From positions 1 to 64,000 of the forward strand of contig JAQTUW010000017.1 of NCBI GenBank assembly GCA_028707085.1: DNA of 64,000 nucleotides. The letters run 5' to 3'. The position numbers were made by a program, and so were the translations under genes. The notes below the pieces were generated by a model. The model ran no database searches. It was given only the letters and a program-made list of their open reading frames with translations, and was not told the origin of the DNA. This document shows, piece by piece, positions 50,695 to 59,980 of this stretch; position 1 is the first letter of the stretch; each line of letters opens with the position of its first letter. Source of the DNA: Methylococcales bacterium (GTDB taxonomy: Bacteria > Pseudomonadota > Gammaproteobacteria > Methylococcales > Methylomonadaceae).

Positions 50695-51384
50695 TTATGG
50701 CCGGATGAAGGATCCATCCGGCCCGCTTATCGCCTGTAAACGTTCCGGCGTACCAATATCCAGCCATAAGCCGGAATGTTTTGTGCCGCCAACCAGGTGG
50801 TTTTGCATGGCTGCGCACAAAATGGGCCGTAGTTTTACCGGGCCGGGTGGTATGTCTGCGAACAGGGCGGGATGGTAGACGCCAATGCCGCTGAATGTCA
50901 GTTTTTCCGTTTCCTGCTCCAAATCCTGTTCCCATAACCGGCCGTCCTGATCCAGCATAAAATCCCCTTGAGGATGATGCGCCGGGTTGTCTATCATGAT
51001 CAGATGCGCCAGATCGATGCGCCGGTTGCGCAGGCATGCCAAGGGAAAGTCGCAAAGAATGTCGGCATTCACCACCAGAAAAGGCTGTTCGCCCAGCAAG
51101 GGCAGGGCAAAAGCGATGCCGCCAGCCGTTTCCAGCGCAGTATCGCCTTCGTCGGAATAGTGGATACTGACGCCCCATCGCTGGCCATTGCCGCAGTAGT
51201 CGCGGATTTGCCAGCCAAGATGGGCAATATTGATGACAATGTCTTTAAAGCCTGCGTTCAGCAGATTTTCAATGCTGTATTCGATCAGGGTTTTGCCGCC
51301 GGCTTTCAGTAACGGTTTGGGTGTCCGGTCTGTCAGCGGGCGCATTCGTTCGCCTCGTCCTGCGGCAAGTATCATGGCTTTCAT
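50695..51384 (-). CDS. murU: N-acetylmuramate-1-phosphate uridylyltransferase
   Basis: A nucleotidyltransferase of the peptidoglycan-recycling bypass, making UDP-MurNAc from MurNAc-1-phosphate. The 229-aa product has the signature LAAGRGERMRPLTDRTPKPL (about 6-25), VVNADILCD near 100-108 and FSGIGVYHPALF near 165-176. It overlaps amgK by four bases (ATGA). The amgK-murU pair facing lptD is the arrangement known from Pseudomonas, which supports MurU rather than a mannose-1-phosphate guanylyltransferase. Confidence 0.92.
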   Translation of the reverse strand: MKAMILAAGRGERMRPLTDRTPKPLLKAGGKTLIEYSIENLLNAGFKDIVINIAHLGWQIRDYCGNGQRWGVSIHYSDEGDTALETAGGIAFALPLLGEQPFLVVNADILCDFPLACLRNRRIDLAHLIMIDNPAHHPQGDFMLDQDGRLWEQDLEQETEKLTFSGIGVYHPALFADIPPGPVKLRPILCAAMQNHLVGGTKHSGLWLDIGTPERLQAISGPDGSFIRP

Positions 51385-52382
51385 AGTGTCGTCCGATAAA
51401 CAGGCAAAACCCGCCGCTGCAAAAAATGATTAAATGCCTTTAATTCGGGGTAGGTCTGGCAGACTTGGCCGATATACCCCAAAGTCCGTGGAATGTCAGC
51501 CAGATAGGCGGATTTACCATCGCGCAAATGCAGCCTGGAAAAAATGCCCGCCGCCTTCAGATGTCGTTGTAATCCCATGAGGTCGAACCAGCGCTTAAAA
51601 CGGATAAACTCGACCGATAACAGGCCAGCCGCGAATAGCCGCTGGTAATATTGGTGCGCCCATTGTTCAACCCGGGTATCCGGCCAGCAAATGTAACAGT
51701 CGCGCAGCAGTGATACCGGGTCGTAGCTGATCGGGCCGGTCACGGCATCCTGAAAGTCTATGATGCCCGGAGAATCCCGATCCAGAACCATCAGGTTGCG
51801 GGAATGAAAATCGCGATGTACGCAGACTTGCGGCTGTTCAAGAGCAGAGTCGATTAAAAGCTGATGCAAAGGCGTGCGGAGAGCTACCGGTAATATTAGT
51901 CCCAGTTGTTTTTCCAGAAACCATTCCTCGAAAATGCCTAGCTCCCGTTCCAGTAAAGCTGTATCGTAAGCAGGCAGTCGGCAGGCATAAATATCAATGC
52001 CGGTTTGCAGTTCGAACAGACTGTCCAGCGCCTGCCGGTAAAGTTGATCGGCGTTATCGGCCTGGAGAGTATCCAGTAGGCTGATCGAGCCGAAGTCTTC
52101 CAGCAAAACAAAGCCATGTTCGATGTTTATGGCGTGGATAGCGGGAACATGCAGTCGCGCAGTCCTGAAAAGTTCGGCTATGCGGATAAAGGGTTCGATA
52201 TTTTCTTTTTCCGGCGGCGCATCCATGACAATATGACAGCCGGCCTGATGGACGACCCGAAAATAGCGCCTAAAGCTGGCGTCGCTGGAGGCTTTCTCAA
52301 GGCGTTGAATATCAAGAAAAACAGTATTTTGTAACCAATTGACGAGTGTGGAAAGGCGTTGATCCGGATAAGGCAAAGACAT
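51381..52382 (-). CDS. amgK: N-acetylmuramate/N-acetylglucosamine 1-kinase
   Basis: AmgK phosphorylates MurNAc and GlcNAc at the anomeric position, feeding MurU and bypassing the fosfomycin-sensitive MurA step. The 333-aa aminoglycoside-phosphotransferase-fold kinase has the catalytic segment VCVHRDFHSRNLMVL (about 186-200) and the metal-binding IIDFQDAVTGP near 206-216. It overlaps murU and is divergent from lptD with 106 bases between. Confidence 0.93.
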   Translation of the reverse strand: MSLPYPDQRLSTLVNWLQNTVFLDIQRLEKASSDASFRRYFRVVHQAGCHIVMDAPPEKENIEPFIRIAELFRTARLHVPAIHAINIEHGFVLLEDFGSISLLDTLQADNADQLYRQALDSLFELQTGIDIYACRLPAYDTALLERELGIFEEWFLEKQLGLILPVALRTPLHQLLIDSALEQPQVCVHRDFHSRNLMVLDRDSPGIIDFQDAVTGPISYDPVSLLRDCYICWPDTRVEQWAHQYYQRLFAAGLLSVEFIRFKRWFDLMGLQRHLKAAGIFSRLHLRDGKSAYLADIPRTLGYIGQVCQTYPELKAFNHFLQRRVLPVYRTTL

Positions 52383-52488
52383 TATTTATTCACAATTGAC
52401 TAACAGTAGGGCAACCTAAGGTAAAATATACTAGGTATTTTATTCGATTTCCATTCTGCTAAGTCAATTTAGCCGCTTTTGTGCATAC

Positions 52489-55400
52489 ATGAATCTTCGG
52501 TTTTTCCATATCTGGTTGGCATTTGTTTTCGTTTCGGGCCTTGTGCATGCGGCCGGAAATAGTGCATGGGATTGCGAACAGGCGCAAAATGGCGAGTGGA
52601 CATGTCAAAATCAGGGCGCCCCAGGGGCGGAACCGGCAAAGACGGTCACCCCCACGCCCAGGCGGGTGGGCGGGGAGCAATCCGCAACCGGGACGGAGCC
52701 GCTACAGCCAGCGACCCAGCCGGCTTTAAAGCAATCCCCGGCTGCCTCGGCGGAACCAGCGCCAGCATCGACGCAGCCGATTGTGGTGAACGTGCCGGCT
52801 TCGGCCCAGCCAGCGTCGGTTCAGGCGCCGCCTATTTCGCCGCAATCGCCCGTATCGGCGCCGGCGCAACCCGTCCTGGCGCAAACACCCGTTCCGCTAA
52901 CCCCGCCCGCTCCGGTTCAGTCGGCTTTGGAGCAGAGTTCGGCGGCGGCAGAGAACGGCGAAAGCGAAAAGCCGGCGGCAGCCCCTGCCGCCGAGCAGCA
53001 AAAGCGGCATGTCCGGGTTACGGAAAGCCAGAAACCTCGGCTTCAGAAAGTCGAACCGATTCCAGAACAGACCGAAAGCATTGCCAGACAGCCAGGCTGG
53101 AGTTGTCAGGCAGGCGGCAACAAGCAAAACTGGAATTGCAATCTGGCTGGGCCGGACACCAAGGGGGAGCCGCAGGTTGTGGCAAGCGGACAGTCAGGCT
53201 GGAACCTGTTGTCCCCTGCATTCTCCGATAGTCAGGAGCTGACTTTTCAGAGGTTGCGGGCGGAATATAAACAGGATCCCTGGATGGACTGCGGAAACTG
53301 GCGGGTCAGGAAAAGAAAGCTGCTTTTGACGCCGCAGGTTAATCGGGATAGTGCGCCAACCGATGTTACCGCTGATTTTTCAGAAGCTTTTGAAGGCGAA
53401 GTGCTTAACTTTGCCGGTAGTGTCGATATGGTTCGCGCCGATCAGCACTTGCTGGCGGATAAGGCCAGCTACGATACGGCTGCAGACACCATGGATGCGC
53501 AAGGCAATGTGATTTACAGTGAAGGCGCGATGGCTTTTTCCGCTGAAACGGCGATGATGAGTCTGGACACCAGCGAGGCCAGGCTTAGAAAAGCGCTGTT
53601 TATTTCCGGCGATGGCCCTTTACGCGGTAGCGCCAGCGTCATCTATCGGGATAACGAATACCTTTCCCGGTTTAACGACTCGGCTTTTACTAGTTGTGCG
53701 CCCGGCAATCAGGACTGGGTCATGCATGCCGCGCGGCTGAAAATAAACCGTGAAAGCGGGCAGGGTGCGGCCAGGGATTTATGGATGGAATACAAGGGTG
53801 TGCCATTGTTCTACACCCCCTATATTTCCTTTCCAACCGATAACCGCCGTCTTTCCGGATTTCTGGCGCCAAACTGGGGAAGCACACAGCGTTCCGGTTT
53901 TTATGCTTCCATGCCGTTTTACTGGAATATCGCGCCGAATGTCGATACGACTATTACGCCCCGCTATTTTTCCAGCCGTGGTGAAATGCTGACCAATAAA
54001 TTACGTTACCTGACCGAAAGTTCCAAAGGCACATTCGGTTTTGAATACATGCCCAACGATCAAACGCTTAACAAGCCCAGGTATTCTTTCAGCTTAAAGG
54101 ATAACAGCACGATTACCTCCAATCTCAACTCGGTCGTCAATCTCAATCTGGTATCCGATACTAACTACTTTACAGATTTAAACACGGCGCTGGGTTTTAA
54201 CAGAAGCAGTTTCCTGCCCAGTAACGCCGCCTTGAATTATGTCGGCAGTGGTTTGAATATGAATGCAACCATGCAGCATTATCAATCGGTTGACCCTACT
54301 TATAGCAAATCGGCATTGCCCTATGACGTGCTGCCGAAATTAAACATGAACGCCAGCCATACTTTTGGCGGTGGCATGCCGATCAAGGTGCAGATGGATA
54401 GTCAATACGCCAATTTCCATCATAATGTTCTGGTCAACGGACAGCGCTTGATGCTGCAACCTGCGGTATCCATGCCGTTCGAGTCGACAGCCGGTTTTTT
54501 TATACCTAAAGTTTCTCTGCAAAGCACGCAGTACGAGTTAAGCAATCAGACCCTTGCCGGTCAGCCTTCCAGCATTAACCGCACCTTGCCTGTGTTGTCG
54601 CTGGATAGCGGACTGGCATTTGAAAAGGCCATGAATTTTGGCGATTCGACCTATAACAACATCATTGAACCGCGCATTTTCTATTTATATATCCCGCGCA
54701 AGAATCAGAGCGATATTCCGATTTTTGACACCACAGCCTATGATATTAACTTCAACAGTCTGTTCAGGGAAAACAGTTATAGCGGATATGACCGTTTGCA
54801 GGACGCCAATCAGATTACCCTGGCGGCGACCAGCCGCTATGTCGATAACAAAACCGGTCTTGAACCTCTCAAGGCTAGCCTGGGTTCGGTCATTTATTTC
54901 GAGAATAGAACGGTTACCTTGCCCGGCATCAATACCCTGGTCAGCAAGACATCCAATTATGTCGGCGAATTAAGCGGGCAGATCAACGAAAATCTGTCCT
55001 ATGACACCGGTGCGCAATGGAACACGGAACAAAATAGTCTGGCGAGTGGTAAGGTGGGCCTGAAATTCAGAAATCAGCCCAATCAGATTTTCGATATAGG
55101 CTACCGATACCGCAGTGCTAACGCCAACCCGTTCATTCTGCCGACCCTGATACCCGGTACCGTTTCGACACAGGCCAATATCTCGTTGACGGATGTTTCC
55201 TTCCGCTGGCCGTTGTTTGATCAATGGTATGCAATGGGGCGATGGCAATATTCGCTGAATTTTGACAAAACCCTGGAAAGTTTTATTGGTCTGGAAAAAG
55301 AGAACTGCTGCTGGCGCTTCCGACTGATCGGCAGGCGATTCATCAACGGCGCCACCACAAACAGCTATGTGGCCTCCAATGTGACGCCGCAAACTGCATT

Positions 55401-55503
55401 TTTCGTGGAACTGGAACTTAAAGGCTTGTCAGGTATCGGTGATGATGTTGATTCCTTCCTTCAAACCGTACTGAATGGTTACCGTCCGGCCAGTTCATTT
55501 TAA
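52489..55503 (+). CDS. lptD: LPS assembly outer membrane protein LptD
   Basis: LptD with LptE inserts lipopolysaccharide into the outer leaflet. It is 1004 aa against 784 in E. coli. It has a signal peptide (1-22), then WDC..EWTC at 27-39, a Pro/Ala/Gln-rich linker at about 45-170, a second WSC..NWNC module at 204-217, the periplasmic OstA jellyroll (about 276-420) and a 26-strand-type barrel. C268, C-C in ENCCWRFRL near the C-terminus and the N-terminal cysteines could form the interdomain disulfides that LptD needs. The extra length is in the linker. It is followed directly by surA. Confidence 0.96.
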   Translation: MNLRFFHIWLAFVFVSGLVHAAGNSAWDCEQAQNGEWTCQNQGAPGAEPAKTVTPTPRRVGGEQSATGTEPLQPATQPALKQSPAASAEPAPASTQPIVVNVPASAQPASVQAPPISPQSPVSAPAQPVLAQTPVPLTPPAPVQSALEQSSAAAENGESEKPAAAPAAEQQKRHVRVTESQKPRLQKVEPIPEQTESIARQPGWSCQAGGNKQNWNCNLAGPDTKGEPQVVASGQSGWNLLSPAFSDSQELTFQRLRAEYKQDPWMDCGNWRVRKRKLLLTPQVNRDSAPTDVTADFSEAFEGEVLNFAGSVDMVRADQHLLADKASYDTAADTMDAQGNVIYSEGAMAFSAETAMMSLDTSEARLRKALFISGDGPLRGSASVIYRDNEYLSRFNDSAFTSCAPGNQDWVMHAARLKINRESGQGAARDLWMEYKGVPLFYTPYISFPTDNRRLSGFLAPNWGSTQRSGFYASMPFYWNIAPNVDTTITPRYFSSRGEMLTNKLRYLTESSKGTFGFEYMPNDQTLNKPRYSFSLKDNSTITSNLNSVVNLNLVSDTNYFTDLNTALGFNRSSFLPSNAALNYVGSGLNMNATMQHYQSVDPTYSKSALPYDVLPKLNMNASHTFGGGMPIKVQMDSQYANFHHNVLVNGQRLMLQPAVSMPFESTAGFFIPKVSLQSTQYELSNQTLAGQPSSINRTLPVLSLDSGLAFEKAMNFGDSTYNNIIEPRIFYLYIPRKNQSDIPIFDTTAYDINFNSLFRENSYSGYDRLQDANQITLAATSRYVDNKTGLEPLKASLGSVIYFENRTVTLPGINTLVSKTSNYVGELSGQINENLSYDTGAQWNTEQNSLASGKVGLKFRNQPNQIFDIGYRYRSANANPFILPTLIPGTVSTQANISLTDVSFRWPLFDQWYAMGRWQYSLNFDKTLESFIGLEKENCCWRFRLIGRRFINGATTNSYVASNVTPQTAFFVELELKGLSGIGDDVDSFLQTVLNGYRPASSF

Positions 55504-55510
55504 GAAAATT

Positions 55511-56797
55511 ATGATTAAGACATTTTTTATTGCATTCTGGCTATGGACAGCGCTTTACAGTCTGGAGACCCAGGCAAGGGTACTGGATAGGATGGTCGCG
55601 GTGGTCGAGGATGACGTGATACTGGAACGCGAACTGAATGTGGAAGTGGCGGCAATTACCGCAAAATTGAAAGCCGGCAATGTGATGATTCCGCCTGAAT
55701 ATGCGTTACGCAAACAGGTTATAGAGCGGATGATTGTCGACAAATTGCAAAAGCAGATGGCGGCCAGGGCGGGTATTCAGGTTAGTGACGAAATGTTGCG
55801 CAATTCGGTTGCCGATATTGCAGGCAGAAACGGTTTATCGGTTGAAGCCTTTCGGGTGGAACTGGCGCGACAGGGGATGGACTACAAAAGCTTTGAAGAA
55901 AATTTGCGTAATGAAATTGCCATTAATCAATTAAGAGGGCATGAAATCGGTTCCCGCATCAAGGTGACGGATGCGGAAGTGGCGCATTATATGGAGACCC
56001 AGGGCAAGGCGGGATTGAGTAACTCGCAATACCGGCTGGGGCATATTCTGATTGCTGTTTCCGAGGCTGCATCGGCCACCACAATCCAGAAAGCCAAGGA
56101 AAAAGCCGATCAGGTCGTTAATGAATTACGGACGGGAAAAGATTTTAAACAGATGGCGATCAGCGTCTCCAATGATGACAATGCCCTGAAAGGCGGCGAT
56201 CTGGGCTGGCGGAGCATCAATCAGATTCCAACCCTGTTTGTCGATACGGTTGCCAGCATGACGCTGGGCGAGGTATCCGAGCCCATTCGTAGTCCCAGCG
56301 GTTTTCATATCATCAAGATTCTGGAGATGGAAGGCGTTGGGCAGCATATCATCACCAAAACCAAAGTCCGGCATATTCTGATCAAGACCAATGAACTGAT
56401 CGACGACGCCGAGGCGCAGAAGCGCCTGGAGGCGTTACGCGATCGTGTTCGCGGCGGCGAAGATTTTGCAGCATTGGCGCGGGGGCATTCCGACGATAAA
56501 GGCTCGGCCATCAACGGCGGTTCTCTGGAATGGGTGATGCCCGGGGCGCTGGTGCCGCCTTTCGAGCAGGCCATGAACAAGCTGGAGATCAATGAAGTCA
56601 GCCAGCCGGTTCAGACCCAGTTCGGCTGGCACATCATACAAGTGCTGGGCAGGGAGAGCCAGGACAATAGCGAACAGTTTAAAAAGGAAAGAGTCAGAGA
56701 TGAAATCCGCAAGCGCAAAATTGAGGAAGAGACCGAGTTGTGGTTAAGGCGTTTACGGGACGAAGCCTACGTTGAAATCGATCAGGACAGATTGTAA
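55511..56797 (+). CDS. surA: Periplasmic chaperone/peptidyl-prolyl isomerase SurA
   Basis: SurA escorts outer membrane proteins, including LptD, across the periplasm. From ATG 55511 it is 428 aa, the same as E. coli, with a signal peptide MIKTFFIAFWLWTALYSLETQA and mature start near RVLDRMVAVVEDDV. The N-terminal chaperone domain (about 25-165) is followed by two parvulin domains, each with the HILI...GGDLGW / GGSLEW pattern (about 172-275 and 285-385), and a C-terminal helix. The upstream frame to 55475 lies within lptD. Its stop overlaps the next start (TAATG). Confidence 0.96.
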   Translation: MIKTFFIAFWLWTALYSLETQARVLDRMVAVVEDDVILERELNVEVAAITAKLKAGNVMIPPEYALRKQVIERMIVDKLQKQMAARAGIQVSDEMLRNSVADIAGRNGLSVEAFRVELARQGMDYKSFEENLRNEIAINQLRGHEIGSRIKVTDAEVAHYMETQGKAGLSNSQYRLGHILIAVSEAASATTIQKAKEKADQVVNELRTGKDFKQMAISVSNDDNALKGGDLGWRSINQIPTLFVDTVASMTLGEVSEPIRSPSGFHIIKILEMEGVGQHIITKTKVRHILIKTNELIDDAEAQKRLEALRDRVRGGEDFAALARGHSDDKGSAINGGSLEWVMPGALVPPFEQAMNKLEINEVSQPVQTQFGWHIIQVLGRESQDNSEQFKKERVRDEIRKRKIEEETELWLRRLRDEAYVEIDQDRL

Positions 56798-57306
56798 TGG
56801 AAAGTAGCGCCATCTCGGCTGAAAAGGAACTGGAAAGGCTTGAAAAGCGCCTTAAATATACTATCGGCTCCCAGAATCTGGCTATCCAGCGGGAGCAGAT
56901 TCAGTCTCTGGCCGAAAAGCTGGATATCAGCCTGCTGGACTGTGCGGCCGCACTGTTATTTTTTTGTCAGCCTCAGGCTGAACGGACGGCCAGGATCCCC
57001 CAAAAGCCGTCCGTCGAATCGCTAAAAGCGCATTACCGGTTTGTCCGCTACCGGCTGGATATCGGCAGCCAGCATCAGGTCGGCAAAGAGCAGATTCAGG
57101 CGGTTCTGATAGAAGAATCCGGCGTAGACAGAAAACGGATAGGCAAAATCGATATTCGGCAGAATTATACGCTGGTTGAATTGCCGGACGGTATGCCGGC
57201 GGATATTTTTCAACTGTTGTCGGAAGCGACCATCGCCGACCGCCGACTGGCGATCAAGCGCGTCAAATCCAACCGGCGCGGCGCCAAGATAAACGACAAG
57301 GCATAA
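56797..57306 (+). CDS. Stand-alone DbpA/CsdA-type RNA-binding domain protein
   Basis: The 169-aa product has an N-terminal charged helix (about 8-20), a segment like the stretch preceding the RNA-binding domain of DeaD/CsdA helicases (QIQSLAEKLDISLLDCAAAL), and then a clear DbpA-type RNA-recognition fold at about 82-156: VRYRLDIGSQHQV, AVLIEESGVDRKRIGKIDI, YTLVELPDGMPADIF. The tail is basic. No helicase core is present, so this is an orphan C-terminal domain, not a truncated neighbour. It is translationally coupled to surA (TAATG), where many gammaproteobacteria have pdxA. A role in rRNA or mRNA binding is inferred; the actual function is unknown. Confidence 0.85.
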   Translation: MESSAISAEKELERLEKRLKYTIGSQNLAIQREQIQSLAEKLDISLLDCAAALLFFCQPQAERTARIPQKPSVESLKAHYRFVRYRLDIGSQHQVGKEQIQAVLIEESGVDRKRIGKIDIRQNYTLVELPDGMPADIFQLLSEATIADRRLAIKRVKSNRRGAKINDKA

Positions 57307-57697
57307 GCAACAGCCCTGTCTAACCACTAAAACCGGGTTTTTCGAGATTATCCGGCCATCAAAAAACAACGGGTTATGGTTTTGTAATGATTCAGCCTGA
57401 AATTAAATCACAGCCAGTTCGCAGGCATTAGCTTCAAGATGTTGAGCCGCACGTTGTTTGGCATATCCTGCAACAATCTGTTTTATAACAGAAAATATTA
57501 ACGGTGAATAGGCGGATGGTTTTTGGGGCGCGTGGTGCGGGGCCGCTGTAGTGATGCGGTATGCGACGTTTTTGGCGATAAGCTGCAAGCCAGGCTGAAA
57601 TAAACACAGGAATATTTGAGCCACATTACCTGTCAGGATAGTAAAATACTCCATCAAGCTGCTTAGGCAGTCAGCACCATACTTAGCCATAGTCACT
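57307..57697. other. Intergenic region before rnd
   Basis: 391 bases between the RNA-binding-domain gene and rnd. I see no strong promoter or terminator. A weak minus-strand open frame fills most of it and is listed separately. Confidence 0.4.
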
Positions 57698-57705
57698 ATG
57701 ACCAT
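57403..57705 (-). CDS. Doubtful hypothetical protein
   Basis: A 100-codon open frame (85-95 if a later Met is used) with a short hydrophobic stretch (about residues 20-40) and an Ala-rich C-terminus (KQRAAQHLEANACELAVI). It resembles no family I know, has no ribosome-binding site, and its start overlaps that of rnd. It is the only sizeable frame in a 391-base gap, so it is recorded, but chance is more likely. Confidence 0.25.
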   Translation of the reverse strand: MVIVTMAKYGADCLSSLMEYFTILTGNVAQIFLCLFQPGLQLIAKNVAYRITTAAPHHAPQKPSAYSPLIFSVIKQIVAGYAKQRAAQHLEANACELAVI

Positions 57706-58846
57706 TCAATATATCAACAGCCCCGAACAACTCCCCGCCCTTTGTCAACAGATCAGCGAACAGCCCTGGATTGCCCTGGATACGGAATTTCTAAGAGAAA
57801 AAACCTATTACCCCAAGTTTTGCCTGCTACAGATTGCAACACCCGAATGGGTGGCCTGCGTCGATCCTCTGGCAATCAGCGATCTGACCTCTTTATTTGA
57901 AGCGATTTATAATCCGGCCATTGTCAAAGTCCTGCATGCCTGCCGGCAGGATCTGGAAATTTTTTATCAGATTACCGGCAAAATTCCCAGCCCGGTTTTT
58001 GATACCCAGATTGCCGCGCCGCTGCTGGGTTTTCAGGAAAATCCCGGTTACGCCATGCTGGTATCCAGCTTTCTGAATATCAATCTTAACAAGGCTCACA
58101 CCCGTACGGACTGGTCGGAGCGGCCGCTGAGCGAAGATCAGATCCAGTATGCAGCGGATGACGTGATTTATCTGTGCAAAATATATCGACTGATGTGCGC
58201 GCAACTGGAAAAACTGGGGCGGCTGGACTGGCTGAACAGCGATTTCGAATTATTGTATGATCCCGAACTGTATCAATTGTCGCCTGAAAACGCCTGGTTG
58301 AAAATTCGCGGTAAAAACAAACTGACCGGCAAGCAGTTGTCCATCATGCAGGCGCTCACCGAATGGCGGGAACGAACCGCCCAGCAGGAAAACAAGCCGC
58401 GTAGCTGGCTGTTACAGGACGAACTGCTGCTGGAACTGGCAAAACTGCAACCGGTGACACTGGCTGAACTGGCCAGGATACGCAATATCAACGAACGTAC
58501 GGTTAACCGATATGGCAAGGTGTTGTGCGAGCTGGTCGAGTCCTCTCGGCAACGGCCGCCCAAACCGTTGAATGAAAAAGACCGCCCCGCCAAAAAGACC
58601 CAGCAGCATGAGGCTGTGCTGGATGTGCTAAGTTCGGTGGTTCGAATCCGTGCCGAGGAAAACTCGCTCAACCCGATTATTCTGGCGACCCGCAAGGATC
58701 TGGAGGCGTTGCTGTTCGGCGAGGAGGATAGTCTGTTGCTGCAAGGCTGGCGTTACAAAATGGCCGGACAGGAGTTACAGGGCCTGTTGCAGGGCGAATA
58801 TACGCTGACTATCAAACCTGATACGGTCATAGTCAGCAAGGTCTAG
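57698..58846 (+). CDS. rnd: Ribonuclease D
   Basis: A 3'-5' exonuclease that trims tRNA precursors. It is 382 aa (375 in E. coli). The DEDDy core has IALDTEFLREKTYYPKFCLLQ (D28, E30), VLHACRQDLEIF near 76-87 and YAADDVIYLCKIY near 148-160. An HRDC domain (about 208-285) and a second HRDC-like region follow. GC-rich hairpins lie downstream (GGCGCG-N7-CGCGCC at 58946-58964) before the convergent ZIP gene. Confidence 0.96.
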   Translation: MTIQYINSPEQLPALCQQISEQPWIALDTEFLREKTYYPKFCLLQIATPEWVACVDPLAISDLTSLFEAIYNPAIVKVLHACRQDLEIFYQITGKIPSPVFDTQIAAPLLGFQENPGYAMLVSSFLNINLNKAHTRTDWSERPLSEDQIQYAADDVIYLCKIYRLMCAQLEKLGRLDWLNSDFELLYDPELYQLSPENAWLKIRGKNKLTGKQLSIMQALTEWRERTAQQENKPRSWLLQDELLLELAKLQPVTLAELARIRNINERTVNRYGKVLCELVESSRQRPPKPLNEKDRPAKKTQQHEAVLDVLSSVVRIRAEENSLNPIILATRKDLEALLFGEEDSLLLQGWRYKMAGQELQGLLQGEYTLTIKPDTVIVSKV

Positions 58847-58991
58847 GAGGCTGTTTCCGGCGCGGTTGCGGCGGCAAAAACTGCCTTGAATGCCGGGCGT
58901 TTAATAAAACCGGAACCGGACGCCCAAGAGAGTATTCATCATTCAGGCGCGCACGCCACGCGCCTTCCGTTCCGGCCGGCTCAGGTTAAGA

Positions 58992-59921
58992 TCAGGTCAG
59001 CAGCTTGTCCAGCAGCATCATGATGATAAAACCCATCATCAACGAAAAAGTGGCTATTCTGGAACGGCCGTAGGCATGCGTTTCCGGGATGATTTCTTCA
59101 CTGATCACAAACAGCATGGCGCCTGCCGCAAAACCCATGGCGATCGGTAAAATTGATGAAAACATGGTGACCATGGTGATGCCAAGAAAACCGCCTATCG
59201 GCTCCACCAGCCCGGTCAGGGTTGCGATACCGACCGCTTTCCACTTGTTATAGCCCAAGCCGACCAGAGGCAGGGCCACCGCCAGTCCTTCCGGCATATT
59301 TTGCAGGGCTACGGCAAGCGAAAGAACCAGGCCGTTATTGATGTCGCCGGAACCGAAACTGACGCCGACAGCCACGCCCTCCGGAAAGTTGTGGATGGTG
59401 ATGGCGATAATGAACAGGGATATCTTTTGCAGCGAGTCCAGGCTGCTGTCGTTGACGCTATCGAAATGCAGATGCGGTAACCGTCGGTCGGCAAAATGCA
59501 GAAACAGCGCGCCGAGCAGCATGCCTGCCGCGACTACCCAGATGCCTTTGCGGGGCCAGATGAGGTCGCCGAAATCCATGCCCGGCACCAGCAGGGAGAA
59601 AGCGGTAGCGGCCAGCATTACACCAGCCGCTGCGCCCAGCATGCAGTTAAAAACGTTTTGGGAAATATCCTTGAAAAACAAAGCCGGCAGGGCGCCGATG
59701 CCGGTCGCCATGCCTGCCAGAATGCTGGCAAACAGGCCGATGACCACGATGTGGTCAAAAATCAGGTACAGGCTGCCGAAGATGACAAGCTGGCTGAACA
59801 GAAACAGGCCGACGAAAACGCCCCAGCGTTTTAACGGCGGCAGCCCCATGACAACATCGTATTGTGGTAATTCGCGCACACGCAAATAGACTTGTTCTAT
59901 GAAGGACTGGATGTTAAACAT
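58992..59921 (-). CDS. ZIP family metal transporter
   Basis: A membrane importer for Zn2+ and related divalent metals. The 309-aa product has about eight hydrophobic segments. The binuclear metal site is in TIHNFPEGVAVGVSFGSG (about 178-195) and ALQNMPEGLAVALPLVG (about 206-222), with EPIGGFLG and EEIIPETHAYG further on. A His/Asp loop (HFADRRLPHLHFDSVND) separates segments 4 and 5. I see no Zur-like box in its 59-base upstream gap, so coupling to the receptor at 45096 is only thematic. Confidence 0.92.
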   Translation of the reverse strand: MFNIQSFIEQVYLRVRELPQYDVVMGLPPLKRWGVFVGLFLFSQLVIFGSLYLIFDHIVVIGLFASILAGMATGIGALPALFFKDISQNVFNCMLGAAAGVMLAATAFSLLVPGMDFGDLIWPRKGIWVVAAGMLLGALFLHFADRRLPHLHFDSVNDSSLDSLQKISLFIIAITIHNFPEGVAVGVSFGSGDINNGLVLSLAVALQNMPEGLAVALPLVGLGYNKWKAVGIATLTGLVEPIGGFLGITMVTMFSSILPIAMGFAAGAMLFVISEEIIPETHAYGRSRIATFSLMMGFIIMMLLDKLLT

Positions 59922-59980
59922 GTAAGGCTCCGCCGGTTATTATTGGATCAAACGCAGATTATACTGAAGAACAGCCGGAT

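Noticed and set aside
52566-53231. 221-codon overlapping frame within the lptD linker
   Set aside because: It arises from the GC-rich Pro/Ala repeat read in another frame and gives a Gly/Ala/Arg-rich product. lptD itself is continuous and conserved.
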